This document shows positions 1 through 6,793 of a stretch of 10,759 bases of DNA, one piece after another. The notes under the pieces are model-generated. The model saw only the letters and a list, made by a program, of their open reading frames with translations, made no database searches and was not told where the DNA came from. Source of the DNA: Burkholderiaceae bacterium (lineage in GTDB: Bacteria; Pseudomonadota; Gammaproteobacteria; Burkholderiales; Burkholderiaceae); NCBI GenBank assembly GCA_023253905.1, contig JALREG010000316.1, positions 1 through 10,759 on the forward strand, in the 5' to 3' direction. The position numbers and the translations under genes are program-made. Numbering within the stretch: the first letter of the stretch is position 1; each line of letters begins with the position of its first letter.

Positions 1-347
1 CCAAGCAGATGTGCGACAAGCCCATCGCCACCACCTTCTGGCCTTGGGAGGAGGTGTCTGGGCACTGGTCGCAGCTGATGCTTCGCTCGTGGATTGTCGA
101 GAAGGGCGAGCGCCGTCTTTATCAGGAAGGATCCGTAACGAGCATGCTCGACCCTCTGGACCTGATCTCCCGGTGGCATGACGGCCACGGCGAGTTAGCC
201 GATCACTGCCTGATGTTCTGCGGCACCCTGCCCGCGATCGGCGGCATCCGGAAGTCGTCCGTATTCGAGATCGAACTCCATGACCCCAAGCTTGCGCGTT
301 CGATCCGGCATCAATACGCGATCGATACGCTTCCGGTTTACGGTTGA
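1..347 (+). CDS. DUF2848 family protein, C-terminal part (5' end outside window)
   Basis: This is the C-terminal end of a protein I recognise as DUF2848, a family related to fumarylacetoacetate hydrolase. The frame is open to the left edge, with Lys-Gln just before the first in-frame Met at position 9, so that Met is internal and about half of the usual length of just over 200 residues is missing. Recognisable family segments are KQMCDKP, the LRSWI strand, LYQEGSV and the glycine-rich MFCGTLPAIGGIR. The protein closes with a predicted beta strand and SIRHQYAI. DUF2848 members have no established reaction; hydrolysis or decarboxylation of a keto acid is a guess from the fold. It converges on the ABC importer operon, and the family is often found with small-acid transport and catabolism genes. 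The family call is fairly safe; the function is not. Confidence 0.72.
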   Translation, partial: KQMCDKPIATTFWPWEEVSGHWSQLMLRSWIVEKGERRLYQEGSVTSMLDPLDLISRWHDGHGELADHCLMFCGTLPAIGGIRKSSVFEIELHDPKLARSIRHQYAIDTLPVYG

Positions 348-355
348 AAGTGGGC

Positions 356-372
356 GACCGTCGCGCGCGGTC
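356..372. terminator. Weak hairpin between convergent genes
   Basis: The stem GACCG/CGGTC encloses a 7-nt loop just downstream of the DUF2848 stop and before the convergent permease end. No T-tract follows on either strand, so it is at best a weak or Rho-assisted terminator. Confidence 0.2.
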
Positions 373-420
373 TGAGATCGTCGCCGATATGTGTCACCAA
401 CGCGGTCGACTCTCCGCGAG

Positions 421-1200
421 TCACGAGGGCTTCCAAACCAGCAGGCGTTTCTCGATCAGCGTGACGCACCAGTCAAGCAGCAATGCAAAAATGGTGAGCA
501 CGATAATTCCTGCAAATACCGCACTCACGTCGAAAACCGCTTCGGCCTGGAGAATGAGGTATCCAACGCCGCGCGCCGATCCCAGGTACTCGCCAATGAC
601 TGCGCCAACAAAGGCCATACCCACCGAGGTGTGCAGGCTGGAAAACACCCAACTGGTGGCGGACGGCAGATAAACCGTGCGCAGCAGTTGTCGTGAATTC
701 GCGCCCAGCATGCGCGCGCTTGCGAGAATGTTGGGACTGACCTCCCGCACGCCCTGAAAGACATTGAAAAAGACAATGCAGAACACCAGGGTCACGCCCA
801 GCATCACCTTCGACCAGATACCCAGCCCGAACCACACCACGAAAATCGGACCAAGAATCACCCGGGGCATGGCATTCAGGGCCTTGATATAGGGATCGAG
901 AAGCAGCGCAGCGGCGTTGCTCAGCCCGAGCCACAGCCCCACCACCACCCCCAGGGCCAATCCAACGAAAAACGCGAGCAGCGTTTCGAGCAAGGTGATG
1001 CCAAGATGAGGCCAGATTTCGCCGGTCGCGAACCACTCAAACATAGTCGCGAACACCTTGCCTGGTTCGCCGAAGAAAAACTTCGGCAGAATTTCCAGCT
1101 TCACGAGGAAATGCCAGAGCGCCAGCATCACCACCAGAAGCAGGATCTGATACAGGCGGATTCGGCCCATCACTGAACGCGAGATAGCAGGCTTATTCAT
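421..1200 (-). CDS. ABC transporter permease (SsuC/TauC type)
   Basis: This is the inner-membrane permease of a nitrate/sulfonate/taurine-type importer, 259 residues, the normal size for the family. A short cytoplasmic N-terminus is followed by a hydrophobic segment (about residues 17-34) and then several more membrane segments through the BPD_transp_1 domain (about 70-255). The cytoplasmic coupling loop is visible at about 155-180: ASARMLGANSRQLLR followed by LP. This is the EAA-type loop, with the Glu replaced as in several members of this subfamily. The segment GAVIGEYLGSARGVGYLI near 205-222 is another family hallmark. The ATG lies 4 nt after the ATPase stop and has no clear Shine-Dalgarno, so translation is probably coupled. 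It should dimerise and pair with the upstream ATPase. The substrate is not predictable. Confidence 0.93.
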   Translation of the reverse strand: MNKPAISRSVMGRIRLYQILLLVVMLALWHFLVKLEILPKFFFGEPGKVFATMFEWFATGEIWPHLGITLLETLLAFFVGLALGVVVGLWLGLSNAAALLLDPYIKALNAMPRVILGPIFVVWFGLGIWSKVMLGVTLVFCIVFFNVFQGVREVSPNILASARMLGANSRQLLRTVYLPSATSWVFSSLHTSVGMAFVGAVIGEYLGSARGVGYLILQAEAVFDVSAVFAGIIVLTIFALLLDWCVTLIEKRLLVWKPS

Positions 1201-1204
1201 ACGC

Positions 1205-2014
1205 TCAGGGCGCCGTGCGGTTATACGAGTAAGCCTTCAAGACCTCATCACGCATCGTGTTCCAAATTTGCTGGTGAAGCTCGAGAAAGTGCTGTGTGAG
1301 GCGAATTTCGGAAACGTCGCGTGGACGCGGAAGGTCAATGACAAAGTCGCTGAGAGGGTGCGTGGCAGGGCCAGCAGACAGAACAACCACCCTATCCGAC
1401 AGAGAAATCGCCTCTTCGAGATCATGAGTGATGAACACCACCGACTTGCGATTTGCCGACCACAACTCCAGAAGCTCGTTCTCCATCAGTTGCCGCGTCT
1501 GAATATCAAGTGCACTGAAGGGTTCGTCCATCAGCAGGATCTTGGGATCGAGAATAAGCGTCTGGGCCAGCGCAGTGCGCTTTCGCATGCCGCCTGATAA
1601 CTGATGCGGATAGCGATGCCCGTGCCCGCCAAGACCCACGCGCTCTAGCCAGTCAGTCGCCCGCCGCTTTGACTCGTCTTCAGGCACCTTGTGATATTCG
1701 AGCCCAGCCATCACATTGCCGAGCGCGGTTCGCCACGGCATCAGCGCATCAGCCTGAAACATGTAGCCCGCTCGTGCGTTAAGACCGACCAGAGGCGATC
1801 CGAAGATTTCTACACGACCAGCGGTGGGCGCCAGTAAGCCCGCCGCAACATTCAGCAGGGTGGATTTTCCGCAGCCCGTGGGCCCCACGACCGACACGAA
1901 CTCGCCATCGGCCACCCTGAGCGAAGTATTGGCGACCGCGGTGTAATTTCCAAATGTGCAGGTGATGTCATGCAGCGCGAGCGCCGGTACGTCGGAAACG
2001 GATTGCTGGCTCAT
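1205..2014 (-). CDS. ABC transporter ATP-binding protein (SsuB/TauB type)
   Basis: This 269-residue ATPase powers the importer. All nucleotide-binding motifs are intact: Walker A GPTGCGKST (44-52), Q-loop YMFQ with Gln87, signature LSGGM (139-143), Walker B ILLMDEP (159-165), D-loop SALD (167-170) and switch His197 in FITHD. The Q-loop region continues as DALMPWRTALGNV, typical of the nitrate/sulfonate/bicarbonate branch. The helix after the signature reads RKRTALAQTL rather than the more common RQRVALARAL, a variant also seen in this branch. The ATG at 2014 overlaps the TGA of the binding-protein gene as ATGA, which indicates translational coupling. The permease follows 4 nt after its stop. 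It is cytoplasmic and membrane-associated. SsuB and TauB cannot be distinguished here, so no symbol is given. Confidence 0.95.
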   Translation of the reverse strand: MSQQSVSDVPALALHDITCTFGNYTAVANTSLRVADGEFVSVVGPTGCGKSTLLNVAAGLLAPTAGRVEIFGSPLVGLNARAGYMFQADALMPWRTALGNVMAGLEYHKVPEDESKRRATDWLERVGLGGHGHRYPHQLSGGMRKRTALAQTLILDPKILLMDEPFSALDIQTRQLMENELLELWSANRKSVVFITHDLEEAISLSDRVVVLSAGPATHPLSDFVIDLPRPRDVSEIRLTQHFLELHQQIWNTMRDEVLKAYSYNRTAP

Positions 2015-3048
2015 TTGGGGGCGCGATATTTCTCAAGCGCCCGCATGACAAAGCGGTTGTCATAGGTTTTTGCAAGATCAATTTTTGCGCCTTTAACTTC
2101 CTTGTCGTAGGAGAGCAGCCCCTCGAGAACGGTACGCGCGGCGTCTGACGACAACAGCCCATCCGGGGAGAAGCCGTGGATATTCATACGAATCGTATCG
2201 AGGTAGAGCTCTTTGCGCGCGCGCCAGTACTCTTCTGGTACCGCAGCAAGGATTTCCTCGGGCTTCGCGGTTTTCATCCAGAGGAGCGCCCTGACTGTCC
2301 CGTTGACAACAGCCTGAATGACTGCCGGATTCTTGTCGATGTAGTCGCCGTGAGCATATGTGCTCAGAAAGGCAAAGTCTGATTTGAAGAACTGGCGTGT
2401 TGCATCAAGCGCTCGAAGGTCGAGAATCAGTTGAACATCACCCGCCGTTGACAGTTCGGTGATCACCGGGTCGTAATTGACGATGGCCTGCAGTTCTCCG
2501 CCCGTGCGAATCGCTGCAACCGCGCCCGCTGTATTCCCAACACCCAGTACCGACACGTCATTAGGCTGCAGACCGTGCTGCACCAGGAACTGGTTGAGCA
2601 GCAGATGAGTTGCCGAGCCTGGCGCCGACACCCCGATCCGCGCACCCTTCAGGTCTTTCGGTCCCTTGTATTTTGTGGCGAACTGCCGCGTGATCGCGAT
2701 GGCGATACCCGGTGCGCTGCTGTGCAGCACCACGGACCGGATATCCATCCCCTTCGCCTGCATCCTGATGGTGTGCTCATAGACACCGATCGTCATATCG
2801 ACATTGCGTCCGATCAACGCCTGCAGGCCCTTCGCACCAGAACCGAAGTCTGTCACCTCGAGATCGAGTCCTTCTTCTCGAATGAATCCTTTGGAACGCG
2901 CCACGTTCATGGCGAGCAGCACAACCTGGGAAGAAGAGCCACCCACCGCGAGCGACGCTTTCATTCTGGCCTGCCCAACCGATTCACCAGATATCGCCAA
3001 CGCAGCCAATGCGACTGCGGCACTGGTGATGATTCCTTTAAGGCTCAC
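2011..3048 (-). CDS. ABC transporter substrate-binding protein (NMT1/SsuA-like)
   Basis: This is the periplasmic binding protein for the importer, 345 residues from a GTG start at 3048. The frame stays open to an ATG at 3243, but I prefer the GTG. It has a Shine-Dalgarno CGGGAG with a 6-nt spacer, and it places a clean signal peptide at the N-terminus: a Lys4 positive charge, a hydrophobic core at about 6-20, and likely cleavage after Ala27 in VGQA. The longer version would bury that signal about 65 residues inside. The mature part starts with a beta strand (KASLAVGG), followed by AMNVARSKGFIREEGLDLEV. This is the classic N-terminal lobe of NMT1/THI5-like and SsuA-like proteins. Later segments such as LKGARIGVSAPGSATHLLLNQFL fit the second lobe. 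It is first in the operon. The ligand is unknown; small organic anions or aromatics are typical. Confidence 0.88.
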   Translation of the reverse strand: MSLKGIITSAAVALAALAISGESVGQARMKASLAVGGSSSQVVLLAMNVARSKGFIREEGLDLEVTDFGSGAKGLQALIGRNVDMTIGVYEHTIRMQAKGMDIRSVVLHSSAPGIAIAITRQFATKYKGPKDLKGARIGVSAPGSATHLLLNQFLVQHGLQPNDVSVLGVGNTAGAVAAIRTGGELQAIVNYDPVITELSTAGDVQLILDLRALDATRQFFKSDFAFLSTYAHGDYIDKNPAVIQAVVNGTVRALLWMKTAKPEEILAAVPEEYWRARKELYLDTIRMNIHGFSPDGLLSSDAARTVLEGLLSYDKEVKGAKIDLAKTYDNRFVMRALEKYRAPK

Positions 3049-3270
3049 GACGTTCTCCCGGAGAGTCAGCCTGTTGACGAGCCTAGCCTCCCGCAGAGCG
3101 TCAGGGGCAGGAACGGCGCGGATGGAAGCGCCGGTCCATCTTCGGCTGATTATCGATCGCTGTCCCGTCAGGAATTCAATTCGTGAAACGCTATCCATGC
3201 CAAATCCGCGCGCTAGGATCAGAATCACTTTCACCGCCGACAACTTTGACAGATCAGCGTAGGAGACAAC
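3049..3270. promoter_or_regulatory. Divergent promoter region between two solute-receptor genes
   Basis: These 222 bases separate the ABC binding-protein gene (-) from the Bug receptor gene (+) and must hold leftward and rightward promoters. For the leftward direction the best box pair I see is TTGAAT (3174-3179) and GATAAT (3149-3154), but the spacer is a long 19 nt. A perfect 11-bp palindrome, GAATTCAATTC (3172-3182), overlaps that -35 box and is a candidate operator. On the right, a TTGACA at 3246-3251 sits too close to the ATG to be a normal -35 box. No regulator gene is present in the window. The region as a control zone is safe by layout; the individual boxes are weak. Confidence 0.5.
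3261..3265 (+). promoter_or_regulatory. Ribosome binding site of the Bug receptor gene
   Basis: AGGAG lies 5 nt before the ATG at 3271 and fixes that start, which also opens a signal peptide. Confidence 0.8.
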
Positions 3271-4260
3271 ATGAGCAGACTTTCATGGCGCCCCTTCGGC
3301 GCGTTCGCCCTCACCGCTGTGTTGACCGGTGGCGCTTTGGCACAGGGCACTTTCCCCACCAGAACCGTCACGATCACAGTACCGGTTGGAACCGGGGGCG
3401 GCACTGATCTCGTCGCAAGGCGACTCGCGAAGGCCCTATCCGAGCAATGGAACCAGCCGGTCGTCGTCGAGAACAAGCCCGGTGCCTCGGGCATCATCGG
3501 CGCAAATGTGGTGATCAGAAGCGCCCCTGACGGACACAACCTGCTCCTGGTTTGGGACGGTCCGATCGTTGCAACGCCAGTGCTGTTCAAACGCCCCGAC
3601 TACGAGCCGCTCAAACAGCTCACCCCGCTCTCGCAGGTCACAACGCAAGGCTATGCGGTGATGGTTCATCCGTCTGTCCCGGCCAAGAACGTGACTGAAC
3701 TGATCGCGCACATCAAGAAGAAAAACACGGACAAGGAGACATTCGGATTCTCCACGTCCTCCGTGGGCGCTGCAGACCATCTCAGCGGTGAACTGTTCCG
3801 CGCAATGGCCGGGGTCGAAATCGTTACCGTGAATCACGCCGGCACCGGGCCCGCCATTATCAATGTCCTGGGTGGTCATGTTCCGTATGGTCACTTTTCG
3901 TTCACTGCGGCGCTGCCGCATATCAAGAGCGGCGCGCTACGAGTGCTCGCAATCACCTCGGACAAGCGCTCCGCGCTGCTGCCAGAGGTTCCCACGGTGG
4001 GCGAAACCTTACCCGGCTACCACTACCACTCCTGGATAGGCGTGTTTGGACCCGCCGGAATGCCAGAGAGCCTGCGTGATCGCATCAGCAGGGACATTCG
4101 CAACGCGGTCAACTCGCCGGAGGTGGCGAGCGCTCTGACCAATAACGGCTTGGTACCCACCGTATCCGATCCCGCGACATTCTCCGAGTTCATTCGCCAG
4201 GACGCGATACGGACAGCCGAAACGATCAAGCGCGCCAACCTGAAAATCGAGCAACAGTAG
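3271..4260 (+). CDS. Bug family periplasmic solute receptor (TctC-like)
   Basis: This is a 329-residue tripartite tricarboxylate transporter receptor of the Bug type, full length for the family. A signal peptide covers residues 1-24, with Arg3 and Arg7, a hydrophobic core and likely cleavage at ALA|Q. The family hallmark follows: FPTRTVTITVPVGTGGGTD (28-46), ending in the Asp that normally helps bind the ligand carboxylate. QWNQPVVVENKPGASGIIGA (about 61-80) is the second hallmark, and the C-terminal half has the usual RVLAITSDKRSALLPEVPTVGE stretch. Bug proteins bind carboxylates and related small molecules in the periplasm. No TctA or TctB membrane genes are in the window, so this is an orphan receptor. 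It may work with membrane partners elsewhere, act as a sensor, or serve the divergent ABC system. It probably shares a transcript with the cupin gene 58 bp downstream. Confidence 0.93.
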   Translation: MSRLSWRPFGAFALTAVLTGGALAQGTFPTRTVTITVPVGTGGGTDLVARRLAKALSEQWNQPVVVENKPGASGIIGANVVIRSAPDGHNLLLVWDGPIVATPVLFKRPDYEPLKQLTPLSQVTTQGYAVMVHPSVPAKNVTELIAHIKKKNTDKETFGFSTSSVGAADHLSGELFRAMAGVEIVTVNHAGTGPAIINVLGGHVPYGHFSFTAALPHIKSGALRVLAITSDKRSALLPEVPTVGETLPGYHYHSWIGVFGPAGMPESLRDRISRDIRNAVNSPEVASALTNNGLVPTVSDPATFSEFIRQDAIRTAETIKRANLKIEQQ

Positions 4261-4282
4261 TCGCACCGCATGACGTTCCGAT

Positions 4283-4304
4283 ACGCCTAGCGTCTTTCTT
4301 TTTT
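4283..4304 (+). terminator. Short hairpin plus T-tract (possible attenuator)
   Basis: ACGC-CTA-GCGT forms a 4-bp stem directly followed by a T-rich run to 4304 between the Bug receptor and cupin genes. The stem is very short, so partial termination that lowers cupin expression is the most it could do. Confidence 0.25.
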
Positions 4305-4305
4305 C

Positions 4306-4310
4306 GAGGA
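4306..4310 (+). promoter_or_regulatory. Ribosome binding site of the cupin gene
   Basis: GAGGA with an 8-nt spacer to the ATG at 4319 supports that start codon. Confidence 0.6.
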
Positions 4311-4318
4311 GCAACACC

Positions 4319-4918
4319 ATGTCCCACCCCGACACACCGGGCTCGATCCGCACCTGCGCGGCTCGGATGATCCACGCCGTTGAAGTTTATGAGCGTGACG
4401 GCAACAGCGACAAGCTGCGTCAAGCCCTGCTGGATGCCACACTGCCCGTGGCTCAGCGAGCCGACCTGTACAAATTAGGAGTCAAGCGCCAGGCCAATCA
4501 CATCGACAACGCGAAGTGGCTCTATTACGACGATCAGCTGACACTTGAGCTCGATGAGTTTCCGAACGGCAAATTCATCCCGCCGCATGACCATGGCGTA
4601 TGGGAAGCGATCGTGCTGTGCAACGGCTCGCTGAAACACACAACCTACGAGCGGGTGGATGACCGAAGCGTAGAGGGCCACTCTGAGCTCAAGGTGGTGG
4701 AGGAGGTCATGATGAAAGTCGGTGACATCGCGATGGTCGTGCCACCAAGCGACATTCACAGCTTCGAGGCAATGACCGCAGATACTTTCGCCTTGACGAT
4801 CGTTGGCGGCGAGTACTCTCCGCTACGGCACTATTACAATCTCCAGAACAATACCTATGCGGTGCGCACGCCCAGGGCCTTACGCGAGACCGGCGCGCTG
4901 GCCGGGGCTCCAAGATGA
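4319..4918 (+). CDS. Cupin-domain protein, cysteine-dioxygenase-like architecture
   Basis: This 199-residue cytoplasmic protein has an alpha-helical N-terminus (about 1-65) followed by a beta-barrel cupin (about 66-170). That layout recalls cysteine dioxygenase and related thiol dioxygenases. Cupin motif 1 is a perfect match at 84-103 (Gly, five residues, HDH, three residues, Glu, six residues, Gly), giving metal ligands His90, His92 and Glu96. Motif 2 (135-147) ends PPSDIH with His147 as the fourth ligand. True cysteine dioxygenases lack the Glu ligand and use three His. A 3-His/1-Glu site therefore argues against a canonical thiol dioxygenase and suits an oxygenase, isomerase or lyase using Fe, Mn or Ni. 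It follows the Bug receptor gene and converges on the dehydrogenase operon, so a role in breaking down an imported solute is likely but unproven. Confidence 0.8.
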   Translation: MSHPDTPGSIRTCAARMIHAVEVYERDGNSDKLRQALLDATLPVAQRADLYKLGVKRQANHIDNAKWLYYDDQLTLELDEFPNGKFIPPHDHGVWEAIVLCNGSLKHTTYERVDDRSVEGHSELKVVEEVMMKVGDIAMVVPPSDIHSFEAMTADTFALTIVGGEYSPLRHYYNLQNNTYAVRTPRALRETGALAGAPR

Positions 4919-4927
4919 AGTAACCCC

Positions 4928-4959
4928 CTCCCGAAGAACTTATCCAAGTTTTTCGGGAG
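4928..4959. terminator. Long hairpin between convergent genes (candidate bidirectional terminator)
   Basis: CTCCCGAA pairs with TTCGGGAG, continues through one G-T wobble, then AACTT pairs with AAGTT around an ATCC loop. That gives about 14 pairs on the + strand transcript. It starts 9 nt after the cupin stop and contains the last codons and stop of the convergent dehydrogenase. Position and stability suit a shared terminator, but neither strand has a following T-tract. Confidence 0.45.
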
Positions 4960-5872
4960 CGCTATCGCGCAGCAACACGCCAGCCAGCCGTTCCAGCGGG
5001 CGGATCACTTCAGTGACATCGGCCTCGCCCCCGAGTTCCTGCTTAGCGAGCCGAAACGCTTCGAGCACTGACCGGACCGATTGGATCGGCATGCTCTGGC
5101 TATCGGCCTGCGCCACGAAGGCTTCCAGATCCTTCACGACAATTGATAGAGAACCGCCGAAATCAAACCGGTCGGTCAACACATCCCGGGGGATTTTTGA
5201 GAGCGTGGCGCTGTTCTGGCCACTGCCGTGATTGATGACATCGAGCATCACTCGCGGATCAAGACCAGCGCGAACGCCCACCAGCATCGCCTCTGCTGCA
5301 ATCACCAGATTGGAGAGCGAAATCGCATTGTTCACCACCTTCATCACCTGTGCGCTACCGACCTTGGGGCCGAGCCAGACCCGCTTGTTAGCATAACTGG
5401 ACATCGCAGGCTCAACCCGCTCGAACCAGGACCGATCACCTGACACAATTGCCGTCAGGGTTCCCGATTCGGCGCGCGGAACGCCACCCGTAATCGGGGC
5501 GTCAATCGTTGTAATGCCCACGCCGAGGAGGCGCCTCTCCAACTCGAGCAGCAGCGCCGCGCCCAGCGTTCCAAGATTCACATAAAGCCTGACGCGTCGT
5601 GCACCGACCAGGCCGGTTGTACCGAGAATCGCCTCGCGATGGGCGCCTTCGCCAGGTAGACACCCGAACACCACTTCGGCCTGCTCACCCACCTCCACGC
5701 AGGAATTTGCGAGTCGCGCGCACCCGATGAACGGACGCATGGCCTGCGACCGAACATCATGAACGACCAGCTCGAAGCCCGCCTCAATCATCCTCCGCGC
5801 GATCGGCGAGCCAATCGCGCCCAGCCCGATGAAGCCAATCACTGCGCTGTTCGATGAGGGTTGGGATGCCAT
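4940..5872 (-). CDS. NAD(P)-dependent beta-hydroxyacid dehydrogenase (3-hydroxyisobutyrate dehydrogenase family)
   Basis: This 310-residue enzyme oxidises a beta-hydroxy acid to the matching semialdehyde or keto acid, or runs the reverse. A Rossmann domain opens with GLGAIG (16-21). The substrate-binding motif DAPITGGVPRAESGTLT lies at 124-140, close to the family DAPVSGG consensus but with Pro-Arg where Gly-Ala is common. The catalytic lysine is Lys178, with Asn182 following in KVVNN. An all-helical C-terminal domain completes the normal length. I start it at the ATG at 5872, because GGAG lies 7 nt upstream. An ATG at 5911 would add 13 residues without such a site. It is the last gene of the minus-strand unit, 75 bp after the SDR gene. 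The exact substrate among 3-hydroxyisobutyrate, tartronate semialdehyde, glyoxylate or related acids cannot be fixed. Confidence 0.9.
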   Translation of the reverse strand: MASQPSSNSAVIGFIGLGAIGSPIARRMIEAGFELVVHDVRSQAMRPFIGCARLANSCVEVGEQAEVVFGCLPGEGAHREAILGTTGLVGARRVRLYVNLGTLGAALLLELERRLLGVGITTIDAPITGGVPRAESGTLTAIVSGDRSWFERVEPAMSSYANKRVWLGPKVGSAQVMKVVNNAISLSNLVIAAEAMLVGVRAGLDPRVMLDVINHGSGQNSATLSKIPRDVLTDRFDFGGSLSIVVKDLEAFVAQADSQSMPIQSVRSVLEAFRLAKQELGGEADVTEVIRPLERLAGVLLRDSAPEKLG

Positions 5873-5947
5873 GTCACTTCTCCAATCGCCCGATATCCGC
5901 GAACAACGCAACGCTGACGTACTCGCCGTTGGCGGCTGACAAAGATA

Positions 5948-6793
5948 CTAGGCAGGCCGCGGTAATCCGCCCCCATCTATGAACAAGCTCTGCCCGGTGA
6001 TATAGCCCGCAGCATCCGAGCACAGAAACGAAATGGTGGCGGCCACTTCGACAATGCTTCCGTGTCGCCCTGCCGGAATACCTTGCGCGCGCGCCGCCAG
6101 CCCTGCCTGCAGATCGGTCCAGCCCGCGAGCCGTGTGGAGCTGATGGCTCGCGCAGTGACAATGGATCCCGGACAGACCGCATTGACCGTGATACCAGCG
6201 GCCGCGACTTCAACGGCCAGGGCCTGTGTCAAGCCCAGCACTGCGGCCTTCGATGCGGTGTATGCAACGCGATCCGGGAGGGGATGCCTGGTGATTGCCG
6301 ACGAGACGTTAACGATTCGCCCCCAACCTTGTTCCCGCATCGGCGCGACAACGCGACGCGTCATCAGAAACACCCCGCGAACATTGACCGACATCACCCG
6401 CTCCCAAGCCTCTAATGACAGGCGGTCGATCGGGACGCGATCATCGCCATGCGGGGCGGCCGCGTTATTGACCAATACATCAATCCGCCCATAGCGATCG
6501 AGCACCTCGCGGACCATCGCATCCGCATCGCGCTCAGAGGAAACATCCCCGTAAACGGCACTCGCGCGTCCGTCCGCCGCCCCCTGCAGTTCTTCGACCA
6601 GAGAGGGCAGACCCCGCCAACCTTCCGGGGCGTCAGAGGCAGCATCGTTGTCATTGGCGACCCCCTGAGGGGCCATGTCGGAGACGACCACTGTGAACCC
6701 GACTGCAGACAGCGCGCGAGCCGTGGCGTTGCCGATGCCCTGAGCTTTACCGCAACCGGTGACCAACGCAACGCGAGCGGTGGAGCGCTTCAC
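5948..6793 (-). CDS. SDR family NAD-dependent oxidoreductase
   Basis: This is a classical short-chain dehydrogenase/reductase of 281 residues, slightly long for the roughly 250-residue norm. The glycine motif TGCGKAQGIG lies at 12-21. Asp39 at the end of the second strand predicts NAD rather than NADP. NNAAA follows at 109-113, and the catalytic tetrad is Asn137, Ser165, Tyr178 and Lys182 (YTASK). The extra length is an acidic, Asn/Asp/Ala-rich insert at about 41-62 between the second strand and the next helix. The C-terminus has the usual GQSLFIDGG. The start is GTG at 6793, whose GTGA overlaps the TGA of the small upstream ORF. With only a weak ribosome binding site of its own, it is probably translationally coupled. 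It should act with the downstream beta-hydroxyacid dehydrogenase in oxidising an unknown alcohol or hydroxy acid. Confidence 0.92.
   Translation of the reverse strand: MKRSTARVALVTGCGKAQGIGNATARALSAVGFTVVVSDMAPQGVANDNDAASDAPEGWRGLPSLVEELQGAADGRASAVYGDVSSERDADAMVREVLDRYGRIDVLVNNAAAPHGDDRVPIDRLSLEAWERVMSVNVRGVFLMTRRVVAPMREQGWGRIVNVSSAITRHPLPDRVAYTASKAAVLGLTQALAVEVAAAGITVNAVCPGSIVTARAISSTRLAGWTDLQAGLAARAQGIPAGRHGSIVEVAATISFLCSDAAGYITGQSLFIDGGGLPRPA

Noticed and set aside
473..1036. A 187-codon minus frame inside the permease gene
   Set aside because: It is an out-of-frame shadow, rich in Arg, Gly and Cys, while the overlapping permease frame has clear family motifs.
3246..3251. TTGACA as a -35 box for the Bug receptor gene
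   Set aside because: A -10 box at normal spacing would overlap the ATG at 3271, which has its own ribosome binding site upstream; that would give a leaderless or truncated message.
2575..3262. Long + strand frames opposite the ABC binding-protein gene
   Set aside because: They are antisense shadows of a GC-rich gene with a recognisable product and show no domain or start signal.
5873..5911. N-terminal extension of the beta-hydroxyacid dehydrogenase to the ATG at 5911
   Set aside because: It adds 13 polar residues before the Rossmann strand without a good ribosome binding site, whereas the ATG at 5872 has GGAG at 7 nt.
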